DNA of 64,000 nucleotides from contig JAAKBF010000244.1 in the NCBI GenBank assembly GCA_012656075.1, forward strand, positions 1-64,000, written 5' to 3'. The position numbers and the translations under genes are program-made. Below are positions 45,131 through 55,434 of the stretch, in pieces. Each line of letters begins with the position of its first letter. The stretch's first letter is position 1. The notes beneath the pieces were generated by a model. That model was not told where the DNA came from, did no database searches, and saw only the letters and a program-made list of their open reading frames with translations. This DNA comes from Phytophthora hibernalis. Taxonomy: Eukaryota; Oomycota; Peronosporomycetes; Peronosporales; Peronosporaceae.

Positions 45131-45810
45131 ACGCTATGTACAGTTGAGCGCTATAAACGTCCACTAACACGATCAATAGACACGAGTACGGCTTGCGCAA
45201 TGATGCTTAGATGTGACGAGCCGTTGTGATCGTTACAGACTACACTGGCGCGCACGCAAACTGCACGAACATTAATCAGCAGTGCTACTATATACTCACT
45301 CTGTAGTATACTATATACAATAACTACTAAGTACCGTTTACCCTGAGGTGAGAGATACCAAGAGAGGTACGCGTAGCACGGGTGTTTTGTTTCAGTGAAT
45401 TCTGGCAAAACGTTATTATTCAGTGAGTAATTACGCCTACGTACTCGCGTTGCTAAGGTATAGCTAAATCATCGACTAGATTTGTACTCATTAAAAGCAC
45501 TGTACCGCTCCAGTCTTCACTAAATCTTTTTAAAAAGTTTAAAAACTTTTTAACATTTTTTTAACATGTATATGCACCAAAAAGTTCTCGCCGCAGCGAA
45601 GCGGAGGCGCCACCCTACTCCAAGAAACGGCGCCCAGAGATAGTACCGGAAACCGGTACACTACACACTGGCCGTCACCGTACTTTTGACCTATGCAAAG
45701 TCATACGACCTCCCAAACGGCATACGTGGGTGCAGTTCTTGTGTCCGTCTCATACCAAAACGCGCCTCGTCGGTCTACAGCACCTTCGTTCGCGTACGTC
45801 TCTAGGCGCC
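45131..45810. other. Upstream region of the kinase gene
   Basis: Contains a TTAAAAAGTTTAAAAACTTT-type palindrome near 45,531-45,555 and presumably the promoter of the kinase gene. No clear initiator match was found. Confidence 0.4.
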
Positions 45811-47420
45811 ATGTCGGACTCCTTCTCCTGCCGCGGGCCGACGGACCTGGGTCTCTTTGACTTCTTCCGCAGCCGCACCATGTGCTTCGGCCACCGCGAT
45901 TCCCGCAGCGCCCCCGCAGAGCCTCAACCACGCAGCCCAAGGCGACAACCAGCCGGTCACTCGCACCGTCCGCGTCCATGCCGCCGCCCGCGCCTTCTAC
46001 TGTGGCCCACGCAGCCCCTACCAGCGCCCCGCCTCGTCTGCCGGAGTCGCTGGACTCGGTGACCACCACGGCCTCAGCCGAGTCGCTCAACAACAACGAC
46101 CACCTGAGCGACGACGACGACGACAGCGACTCGGACGATGGCGTCGGCCCCAGCAGCAGCAGCCACAGCGTGGGTGGAGCCATCACCAAGTACGAAGTTG
46201 TGCGCGAGCTGGGACGAGGCGCCACGGCCACCGTGCAGCTGGGCAAGTTGCGCGGCGGAGACGAGCTGGTGGCGCTCAAAGTGTTCAAGACGTCGCTGCT
46301 GAAGAAGATGCGCGAGGTGAAGCGCGTGGGGCGACGCATGGTCGTGTCCACGGCGCTAGACAAGGTGCAGGTGGAGATCGCCATCATGAAGAAGCTGCAC
46401 CACCCGAACCTGCTGAACCTTCTCGAGGTGTTCGACGACGACTCGGAGACACTCGTGCTAATGCTCGAGTACGCGCCGTCGGGGCAGATAATGCAGTGGC
46501 ATCCCGACGAGAAGCTGTACAAACGGACAAAAGGCTCGAACTGTTTTCGGGAAGAGGAGCTACGCCCTTTGTGCGCCAATTGCTGCTCGGACTCGAGTAT
46601 CTCCACGAGAACAACATTTGCCACCGAGATCTCAAGCCCGAGAACATTTTAGTGGGGCTGGATGGCACGTACAAGATCGCAGACTTTGGCGTTGCCCACT
46701 TCTTCGAGGAGGACGACAAGGAGACTAAGTCCAAGGCGGTTGGTGAGGCGAGTCCTGCTGAAAACAAGCCGCATAAGAAGGGGTACGTCTCAACAACGGC
46801 TGGCACGTATGCGTTCATGGGCCCAGAGACGCTCAAGGGCGGGGAGTACAGCGCATATGCAGCCGATATCTGGGCACTTGGCATTACGATCCACGCGTTG
46901 GCCTTCGGCACGATCCCGTTCTACGATCCCGATGTTGTGACTCTCTTCGAGATGATTGAGAGGAACCCGGTCCAGCTTGAAGCCGCCTACAATAACGATG
47001 GTCCTCTGGCGGCCTGATCGAATTGGTCTATGGTCTGCTGGAGAAGGACCCCGAGAAGCGCTGGTCGCTACAGAAGTGCAAGGAGCACCACTGGGTGTTG
47101 GAGGGTTGGCCGATCAGGAGAAGCAGGAGTACATTGAGACGAGCTACGAGGCCGTGACAGTCGGACCTGAGGACTTGGCGTGCGCTGTGACTCGTGTGTC
47201 TTCGTTAAGCGTCCTGCTGCGAGTGAAGCTGGGCGCCAACAAATGGAAGCGCAAGGCGATGCGGACTCTCGAGGACCGACGGAAAACTCTCCAGGACGGC
47301 GGTAGCAGCTTCGACGAGTCGCCGTCTTCTCGCTATTCGGGCCTAAGCGTCCAGGAGTCGACCAAGACGAAGCAGCCCACCACCACCACAGACCTCCCAA
47401 GCAACCAGCTCGACATTTAA
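45811..47420 (+). CDS. Protein kinase, CaMKK/GRIK-like Ser/Thr kinase
   Basis: Start [19 protein letters not shown] at 45811. An Ala/Pro/Ser-rich and then acidic region ([13 protein letters not shown]) precedes the kinase domain. Motifs: [14 protein letters not shown] (Gly loop), LVALKVFK (Lys), [41 protein letters not shown] (catalytic loop), [14 protein letters not shown] (DFG), [12 protein letters not shown] (GPE in place of APE), and [19 protein letters not shown]. The insert between subdomains II and III and the long activation region fit CaMKK/SNF1-activating kinases. The substrate is not proven. A C-terminal basic segment ([18 protein letters not shown]) follows. One-base gaps near 45,930, 46,570, 47,005 and 47,105 must be bridged. 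Single exon. Confidence 0.8.
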
Positions 47421-47580
47421 CGTGCCGACGCGTGTGACAAGACGAAGTGTAGCATTTGCATGTTGACTTAATTCACCTAATTGAACCCTACAGCTGGCGG
47501 ACGACAGTACTCTCTCGTACTTAGTACAGTTTTTACCTTTCTCAAACTTCTGAGTTTCCACTTTCCAATTAGCGACGCCA

Positions 47581-49405
47581 ATGCAGCGCTATAGCCTCTC
47601 GCAGTCGTCTGGCGACCGGCACCTGGACGCATCCAACCGCTTCCGAGGCGGCCTGGACGCAGTGCCACTGCGCCCTGGCGACTTGTACGGAGCCTACGCG
47701 TCCGTGATGCAGACGCGTCAACAGCTGCAGCAGCAGCATCGCCAGCACCACCGAGCGAGCAGTAGCAGTGGCAGCAGCCTTCCGGTGGTCGCAGCAGCCG
47801 CAGACTTGGATGAGGAGGAGCAGCGCGCTGCAGCTGCTGGCCTACCGATCTATCTACGTGCTGCAGGGCGCCTTCATGGGCATGTTGGGCCCGTCACTCG
47901 CCTTCTTCTCGGCGCTGGCGGCGGAGCAGTCGGGACTCGCGGCGCCCGTGTGCGGCTTCGGCCCCATCTTCGCGGCCCACGGAGGCGCTGCGCTCGTCAT
48001 GAGCTTTATGAGCGACTTTGTGCTCACGTACTTTACCGAGAAGCAGTTCATAAAGCAGCTCATTGTGGTGCTGCTGCTCTGCAGTGGCGCCTGGTACGCG
48101 TGTCTCACATCCGTGGCAGCAGCTACGGGCAACGTGGGCGTGGGCGTCTTCTTCATTGCCAAAGGATTCTGGACGGCGCTGCTGAATATCACGTACGTGT
48201 TGGTACTAGGAACTGAAAAATTGATACAAGGGGTGGACTGATATTTGTGTATTGTTCTGTAACTTGCCAGACTGAATCGGTGCTCGTTGTGGATTGCTGG
48301 AGAGAAGGATCAACGCAGACGCAGCATCATCACGTCCATGAATAACAACTACGGTCTGGGCTGCGTGCTGGGGGCGATTGCGGCGCTGGTCCTGACGAAG
48401 CTGGAGATCGTCCTCGGCTATGCTTTCTTTGGCTTGGCCATTATGACCATTTTCCCGGCAGTTCTGGTGGCCATACTGCCCAGCCCGCACAGCTACTACG
48501 GCCGTGACGAACACCAAACGCTTCTATCCTTCGAGGATCCCACGCGACGTGTCCCTACTGTCCCGAGTCCGATTGTTGGCGGCGTCTTTTTGCACGCCCA
48601 ACACATCAGTGGCTCGAAAAACTGCAACCCGGATACGTACGACTCGAAGAACAACTTCATTATCCTGCTGGTGACCATATTCTCCACCGTGCTTTTCGGG
48701 ATCCAGCTCGGTCTTGCTGCCTTCCTTTACGACTATATTGGCACTGTGCTCACTGAGGGCGCGAAGCTGGTAGCCGCCGAATCGTCAAGTTCTGGAAGTG
48801 CAGAGAACGGAAGCAACAGCAACAGTAACCAACCTGTGTGGCAGTGCGCGATCATGGTACTGTTTTGGGGATCTTTGACGGTGTCGTACGTGGTCCTCCC
48901 GAGGTTCTTGTTCCACGACAGGAACCTTTACTCCATTGTGGTATGCGCGGTGGTGTGTGGGGCTAGTTCGTTTGGTCTCCTGTTCGGTGCCGAGGCCAGG
49001 TTTATCACCTTCACGGTGTGTCTTTTCCTGTTTTCGTCGGCACTGGCACCACTGTTCACCCTGAGCATTCACTGCTTGACACGCGTGATCAATGAGCAGC
49101 TTATCAGGCGCGTGTCATCGCTCATTGTGTTCGGCTGTGGTATGGGTGAGGTCTTCATTCCGGTGCTCATGGGCTTCTTCATGAGTGGCCAGAGCGGCCA
49201 GGCCAATGGAGCCGTAGCTGTGAGCTACATTACCTTCATCCTCGCCCTCACGGTAGTAGGGGTTAGCGGTATGCTGCTGTGGATGGTCAAAGCCAGGCTG
49301 AAGGAGCTGCCGGAGCCCGTAGACGAGCTTGAGGGCAACAGCGCCATGGTTCGTATGCGCGTAGCTCGTGCAGGCCATGGTACAAGAAAGCATAACCACT
49401 ATTGA
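47581..49405 (+). CDS. Multi-pass membrane transporter, MFS type (MFSD4/NaGLT1-like)
   Basis: Exons 47581-48192 and 48271-49405; intron GTACGT...TTGCCAG. A Gln/His/Ser-rich cytoplasmic N-terminus of about 85 residues is followed, after a frameshift near 47,830, by hydrophobic helices: IYVLQGAFMGMLGPSLAFFS, LIVVLLLCSGAWYACLTSVA, VGVGVFFIAKGFWTALLNIT and, in the second exon, about eight more (IILLVTIFSTVLFGIQLG, CAIMVLFWGSLTVSYVVLP, ITFILALTVVGVSGMLLW). NRCSLWIAGEKDQRR sits in a loop, as in MFSD4-like proteins, where sugar transport has been reported. Substrate unknown here. A Ser/Asn-rich loop (SSSSGSAENGSNSNSN) splits the C-terminal half. Same strand as the kinase, 160 bp apart. Confidence 0.7.
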
Positions 49406-49533
49406 TGTCAAGATATATCGACCGCATTTTGTGTTTTGCGTCTGCATCGTGTCAAGAAGTATGGACACCTTTTGTGCTGCTGCAAATCTACAGCGTACAT
49501 GTATACATCCTATCAGGTAGAGGCGAAGGTACT

Positions 49534-49857
49534 TCATGTATTGGTGGCAGGATCAGAGCACAACGAAGGAAGGTCCTCGGGATCATTATCAAAAAGGCCC
49601 CACACATTATCAAAACAGGCCCCAAAGAGCAACGTATACATATACAGCTCGTATAATGCGGCAGGGCAGGATCCTATAACGACGCATTTGCCGCTGATAA
49701 TATCACTTCCTACAGGTGCGACAACAAGACCACAGTTTGGACACTTTTGGTTCATAGAAAACTTCCTTGTGGGTGGAGCCCACTTTTTCGATCGTACTCT
49801 GTTCACTGATCGCGGCAAGCAGCGTCTTCGCTCGCTGGGGTACATGGTCAATCTCAA
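49534..49857 (-). pseudogene. MULE-like zinc-knuckle fragment, inverted copy
   Basis: On the minus strand KCPNCGLVVAPVGSDIISGK is followed by SCPAALYELYMYTLLFG. It is an inverted relative of the plus-strand piece at 50,185-50,275, so the two form an imperfect inverted repeat of about 100 bp. Confidence 0.4.
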
Positions 49858-49860
49858 ATT

Positions 49861-50290
49861 TTGCTCGTTCCATTTTATCTCTTAAATGTTCAAGATCATT
49901 TTCGTGGTGTTGATCCGACAATTGATTGTGTAAGACCATTTGTCATGCAGCTTCAAAAGTCCACGACTGTTTCAGACGATGAAGCGGTTCTTGATGAGAA
50001 AAGTGGAGTTCCTTGTAACTCATTGTCATCATCACTCAAAGTTGGTCCAGCCTCTGGGTGTTTGACTCGGATGCATGGCTCACTAGAACGCTTTGCCCGC
50101 CAAGTCATTGGCGTGAAGAAGAAGAACAGAAAACTGTACATGTACACGTGCAGTCTGTGTGGGAGGGCTGAAGGTCACAACACAGCCAAGTGCCCAAACC
50201 GTGTTCCTGTTGATGCGCCTGCAGGAAGTGATATCATCAGCGGTAAATACATTGTAGGATCCTGCCCTGGCATATTTCTAGCGTTGCTGA
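49861..50290 (+). pseudogene. C-terminal zinc-knuckle fragment, probable MULE-type transposase
   Basis: Plus-strand frame with RFARQVIGVKKKNRKLYMYT, then a CCHC knuckle CSLCGRAEGHNTAKC and PAGSDIISGKYIVGSCPG. Such a knuckle after a basic segment is common at the end of Mutator-like and FAR1-like transposases. The catalytic DDE domain is absent. An LTR interrupts it at 50,291. Confidence 0.4.
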
Positions 50291-50578
50291 TGTGGTGTTG
50301 GGTTTTGAGCGCTCGGTCGCCAGTCGGCAAGGTTGACCTTGTTGAAAGAAGGTGATCAGCGTGCTCCGATTGGCGGATTACATTCCCCGCGCGGCAGTGA
50401 CCGTAGCAGGTTAGTGACCGAGGCCTCGGCCGGGTATAATAAATTCCGGCCGAGAGTACGAACCCTCGTTTGTACCCGTTTCAGTTTCGCACCCTCGGTC
50501 TTATAGAGCCGGGTACAGGATCACATACATGTACTGGGATCGGTTCACACTGAATATTTGTATTTACGTATAGGACTA

Positions 50579-51396
50579 CCGACTTCCTCGGCTTATAGTG
50601 GACACACTACGTACCGGTACAGTGTACCACCCTGAAAAAGTGACCTTCCGATTTTGGCTACTGTTAGCGGTACCGGTATTAGTACTTAAGGGCACTCCAA
50701 TGTCTTGTTGGGCTGAGGTATTAAATACGCCTGCTGTTATGATGACTCGTTAAACGATGCGTGCCACGAGTCACTACAGTACACGCGGTACGGGCGATTA
50801 ACAAGTCCATTTTGATTAACAAGCTACATGCAGAAGAAAACCGGCAATCGCCCGACAACATTTGCATTGTAGACGGAGCGGCTTCGGGCTATCTATGTCA
50901 GCACCGCAATCAGCGCGTCCACGCCCGTGCAATGGTCAGCCGCTACGTGATTTAGGTAATACAGATACAGGCGCCTGATCAAAGTAGCCCCAGCGACTTC
51001 TAGCAGGAAGGGTCTTGTGGTCTAATAACTTGCACGACAACGCGGTACATGCTGCTAATGTACCACCACGAGTTAGTGCTGCTAGATTTAGGATCACATG
51101 AGAACAGCGAGCTCGAATACTCTACGCGGCGCCATCAGATACAGCGGCTGCAGACAGGTAGTGCGCGCATCCACCAACAAAGCAGGCAACAGGATAAGGG
51201 CGGCTGAGGTCTGGGAGAATCTCTGAACGACTGGCAGTCGCGGGAGGAAAGTCGTCATACCGGTACGCATACTAGTACATTTGTGTCAGAATAATTGCAG
51301 CAAATCTTATAAGCCGAGGCGGCGAGAGGGTTCAAATACTGCAATGCGATTGGTCGCTCTTATATGCCGGTGTCCACTATAAGCCGAGGAAGTCGG
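50579..51396. mobile_element. TIR element 1 (818 bp), TA target duplication
   Basis: Terminal inverted repeats of 26 bases: CCGACTTCCTCGGCTTATAG plus TGGACA, matched exactly by the right end (TGTCCA plus CTATAAGCCGAGGAAGTCGG). TA lies on both sides. No transposase frame is seen, so it is non-autonomous. Confidence 0.8.
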
Positions 51397-51398
51397 TA

Positions 51399-51858
51399 TT
51401 GTACTCGACATTAGTGATTGGACCAGAATGTCGCCGTCGACTGTGTCAACATTTAGTGTCAGCATTCCAGTGTCGGCAATTCGCATACGGGGAAAAGGTT
51501 GCATTTTAATACAATGCTCAAGATAAAAGGCCATAAAAGAGACGAAAAACGGTCATCCACTTCTGGAAACCAACCTTGTAAATCATGCAACTCTACACAT
51601 GTTTTCGTCTAGGCCAATCTTAAGCACCCATTTCAGAAGAAAGCATGCAACCCTTTTCCCGTGTCCATGCCCGAATTTGGATGCCTTTTTGACACGCAAA
51701 TTTGAGCACCAAGGACTGCGAATTGCCTCGTTTTGACCACATTTTTGGAATCTACGGTCGAAACTACCCTTATATATAAATGTCACTATAGGTTTTTGCT
51801 CATCTACACATCACAATCGACGGCGACATTCTGGTCCAATGACTAATGTCGAGTACAA
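51399..51858. mobile_element. TIR element 2 (460 bp), TA target duplication
   Basis: Terminal inverted repeats of about 45 bases beginning TTGTACTCGACATTAGT, with two mismatches between the arms. It is flanked by TA, sharing the central TA with element 1. It contains an ATAAAAGG-type AT-rich core and no transposase. Confidence 0.8.
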
Positions 51859-52636
51859 TAGTTATATAATGACTACAGAGGCTCTCAGAGCCATAGATCA
51901 ACACAAATAAATCAGCAGTCTTCCCCCAAGTCACCAAGGGTTAAGTCCGTCTTCGGTAAGTCTAGCTAGCTTATTTTAGGGTCTGGATAAGCTCGGCTTG
52001 TGGGATACTGGTCAGCGAGCCCAAGGTACATTGAACCGAGGGTTTGTTGCTGGTCAGTCAAGAGATTAGAGTGGCCGAGTGTTGGGAGCGACGAGAAGCG
52101 TCGTTCACCATACATTATAGTGGAACCGAGTGTTCCATACATATTTTACTACCCGCCGAGGTCTTACTTCGGCAAACCCGTATTAGGCTTGACAGCCGCT
52201 ACCCTTCCTTCTGAGGGACTGTGGGGGTTCGCGCAAAAGCGCAATATTGCATACTAGCCACGAGCGAGGGCTAGTAGTGCAGGTTATTGGGTTGGCCTAA
52301 TACAACCTAGGTGTACAGAGGGTTCACATCCAACCCGGCGTAAGGGATCGTTCCTGGTCTTCAGGTTTGATCCAACGCTCGTTGACCTGACAAGGGGAAG
52401 CGAGTGTTGTTGGTGGGACTCATACCATTTGGTAGTGAGAATTTCTGCGTGATCCTACGAAGACATTGTACAGGCGACCAGTGAGCTTCGCCGTCCTACT
52501 CTCGCCTTACCACTTGAAAATTCAACGGGTGCGAGAGCGAGATATCGAATTCGTTTAGCTATTACAAGCCTCTATCACTCCACACATTGGACTCGACGAG
52601 TCGTTAGCACACATTGCACCACCATCTAAGAACTCG

Positions 52637-53320
52637 GTGAGTGTCCGCCTGGACCCAGAATTGCTATATGCGCACGTACCACACGACTTTGAAGGATACG
52701 TCCTGTCATTCGACGGGTCGGTGAAGTCGGAGAAGTATGGCGGCTATGGTAGTTGCTCGTGGATCTTGTGGCGGTTGCCGATGTGGGATATTGTGATCGC
52801 TGCGAGTGCTCACCTCTTGAAAACCACGGTCAATATCGCCGAGTACTCCGGAATGAATAACGGCGTCATCGCGGCCCTTGACCGGGGCATCACCGACCTT
52901 ATTATAATCGGCGATTCCAGGCTCGCAATCCAGCAATCCATGGGGGTGATCGCATGCAGGAAGGAGACGTTGCAAATTCAGTTGGCGCGCCATTAGGAAC
53001 TCATCGATCGCCTCAACTCAGTACGTTACCTCCATATAGTCCAGTGCTACAACTCAGCGGCGGATACGTTAGCCATGGAAGATCTAGAAGCGAAAGCTGG
53101 GTGTGTCGTTCATCGTGGTGACCGCAAAACTGAGCTAAAGACGCTGGACCGGATACAGGAAAAGCTGTACGTCGGGGTAAGTTCGACGAAGGAAACAGAA
53201 GAAGACACTCAAAAGTCTCAGCGATTTCTCGAAGTCAAACTCAACCAGTTCGCCGAGTCCGATTCGCCGAAGACGAAGGACAAGACCCAGCGAGCGAACC
53301 AGCACCCGACGTGCCGGTAG
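52637..53320 (+). pseudogene. Archaeal-type RNase H of gypsy pol, E2
   Basis: Best kept RNase H of the window: YVLSFDGSVKSEKYGGYG (first Asp), NIAEYSGMNNGVIAAL (Glu), IIIGDSRLAIQQSMG (Asp). A TAG at 52994 interrupts the frame after LARH, which then continues ELIDRLNSVRYLHIV and NSAADTLAMEDLEAK with the last acidic site. It degrades the RNA strand of the RNA/DNA hybrid during reverse transcription. Its place, directly before integrase, is that of the added aRNH in plant Tat and oomycete elements. Confidence 0.75.
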
Positions 53321-55237
53321 AATCCGATTCGCCAAGTCTACCCGACAATGATAGCCCTGTCGACGAGTTCGAAATGGAGTACCAACCTCCAGAAGCTCAG
53401 CGAGTAGTAGAACAGGGAAGAGCTTGCTCAGAACGTCAGGAACTGCCAAGTGCTGAAGACGTCAACCCTATAGTGGTCCAAGCTGACCGACGAGGCCGGA
53501 TATCAACGGCACAAGACGAAGAATGTCGATGGTCTGACCTGAAGAAATATTTGCGAGGTGAATTCGATGAGCTCACTCGGCGCAGAGCTGGCGACACCGG
53601 CAAAGTAGCCGACAATTTCGTACTCAGCAAGGACGGCCTACTGTATTACATGAGCCGTCGCAGAGCGAGGTAGACCCGACGAGCACGACACGAAGCTAAG
53701 AAGGGTAGTGCCAACTACAACCAACTACACTCATCGACGAAATCTTGGCGAATTGCCATAACTCCATTGAAGGAGGACATCAAGGTATCGTCAGGACATA
53801 TCACCGAGTGAAGGCCGATTACTATTGGATCGGTCTGTATGCCGATGTGGTCAAGCACGTGCAAGCCTGTGAAGATTGTAACACCAGCAAGAGCAAGCCT
53901 CAACTTCGCGGATATTCGCCAGGTAACGTCGTCTCCGACCGACTTTTCCAGATTGTGTCGATGGACTTCGTTATACTATTGCCGAAGACTCAGCGAGGAA
54001 ACACGGCTCTCCTGCTATTCCAAGATCACTTCACCGGTTTATCATCGCTAAGGCGATGGGCGATACTGGGGCACTCGAAGTGGCTAAAGCATTCGAAGAG
54101 TGGATATTCCGTCGATTTGGCGCACCATCGCTCATCCGACACGACCTAGACCCAAGATTTATGAGCAAAGTCTTTCAGACTTTATCGGGGATGATGCAGT
54201 CTAGATTTTGAGCTACACTGAGGTACCGACCACAAGCGAACGGGCAGCAAGAACGCAGTGTGAAAACCATGATACAAACGGTGCGTGTATACGTGGAAGA
54301 CCCGCTTCAAGCTGACTGGGGCGACATCGCTGAGAAACTAGTCTATGCCATCAACAACTCGAGGGATTCGACTCGGCGAGAAACGCCATTCTACTTAGTG
54401 CACGGTTGGGACGCCCAGTCAACACTCAAATCGATGACATCCTCTATTCGCCGAGTCTCCAAAGACTCCGCGAAACAAACCACCTCAGCGAAAGCCACAA
54501 AATGGCGTCGAGAAGCTAACCGACAACGAGAAATAGCGCTCAAGCTGGCCTATGAGTACCAGTTAAAGGAAAAGGCTCGGCGAGCAAAGGAACACAACGA
54601 CTCACTGAGTCGGAGCGAGCAGAAAGTCACACCGAATGACTCGACGAGCAAGGAGACAGCTGAAGCGAACAATAGCGACGGACTCACCGAGTCAAAACAG
54701 TCTCTGTTCAAGATAGGGGACCAAGTCTGGCAGCTCATGGAGCGCGTCAAACCAGGCTTGAAGAAGAAGTTAGCCCATCGATGGCACGGCCCGTTCCGGA
54801 TCAAGCAAAAAATCGAGGAGTTCGCCTACGAGCTGGAGCTGCCAGACAAGAGCGGCTACCGGTTCTATCCAGTAGTCCACGTGTCCAGACTAAAGAAAGT
54901 GACCGAGATCGGCGAAAGGCCTACAACTTCGCTAGTCAAAGGGCTCACCGAAACCGACCGATTGGATTTCGACGAGGAACTGCTGCCAGAAGACAGTTGG
55001 GAACCTGACGAACGGACTGGTCGATATGAAGTCGAAGCCATCCTTAGGGACGAAATGCCACTCTCGACGAGTACGGATCGAGCCCAGCGTCGGTTTCTGG
55101 TAATATGGGTAGGCTATGACGAACCCAGCTGGGAACCACTGTCGAATTTATCGTGCGGAGGTCTTCTCTTCTACTATCTTCGACAAAAGAAACGTGAAAA
55201 CCGTCTGCAAATGGTGCAAGTTGCAGACGAGTGTTAA
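53311..55237 (+). pseudogene. Integrase plus chromodomain of gypsy pol, E2
   Basis: Linker 53311-53673, then the HHCC finger (CHNSIEGGHQGIVRTYHR, CEDC). The core has the first Asp in VSMDFVILLP, the second in RHDLDPRFMS, and the Glu in QANGQQERSVK. The frame 54260-55237 is continuous for 325 codons through the C-terminal domain (HRWHGPFRIKQK, YPVVHVSRLKK) to the chromodomain (FLVIWVGYDEPSWEP) and stop. Frameshifts near 53,700 and 54,040 and a TGA near 54,209 inactivate the copy as read. It aligns throughout with E1. Confidence 0.85.
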
Positions 55238-55434
55238 AAGCTATTGCATATGACAAAAATACCACCGACCTGTGAAGACAAGCAGGCAGGTCGAGAGAGC
55301 GGAAGATACTGCGGCAACTTATATTTTTGATATTACGAGATGGATGAGTACGACTACATGAAGAAAGAGAAATCACTACCAAGACTCATCGAAAACGGCA
55401 ACTGGGCGAACGGGGAGTCTCAGCGAAAGACTAC

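Larger units (their letters stand above)
50291..52458 (+). repeat. LTR, family A, copy 6, split by two TIR elements
   Basis: LTR sequence 50291-50578 (TGTGGTGTTGGG start) resumes at 51859 and ends at 52458 (GTGATCCTAC). Together the parts make about 890 bp, the expected LTR length. The break falls after TATAGGACTA, as judged against the copies at 5790 and 12390. Confidence 0.85.

Noticed and set aside
44890..45147. 85-codon ORF
   Set aside because: Direct translation of the TATACAC minisatellite.
45701..46624. 307-codon minus-strand ORF over the kinase gene
   Set aside because: Antisense shadow of a GC-rich kinase domain, with no motif of its own.
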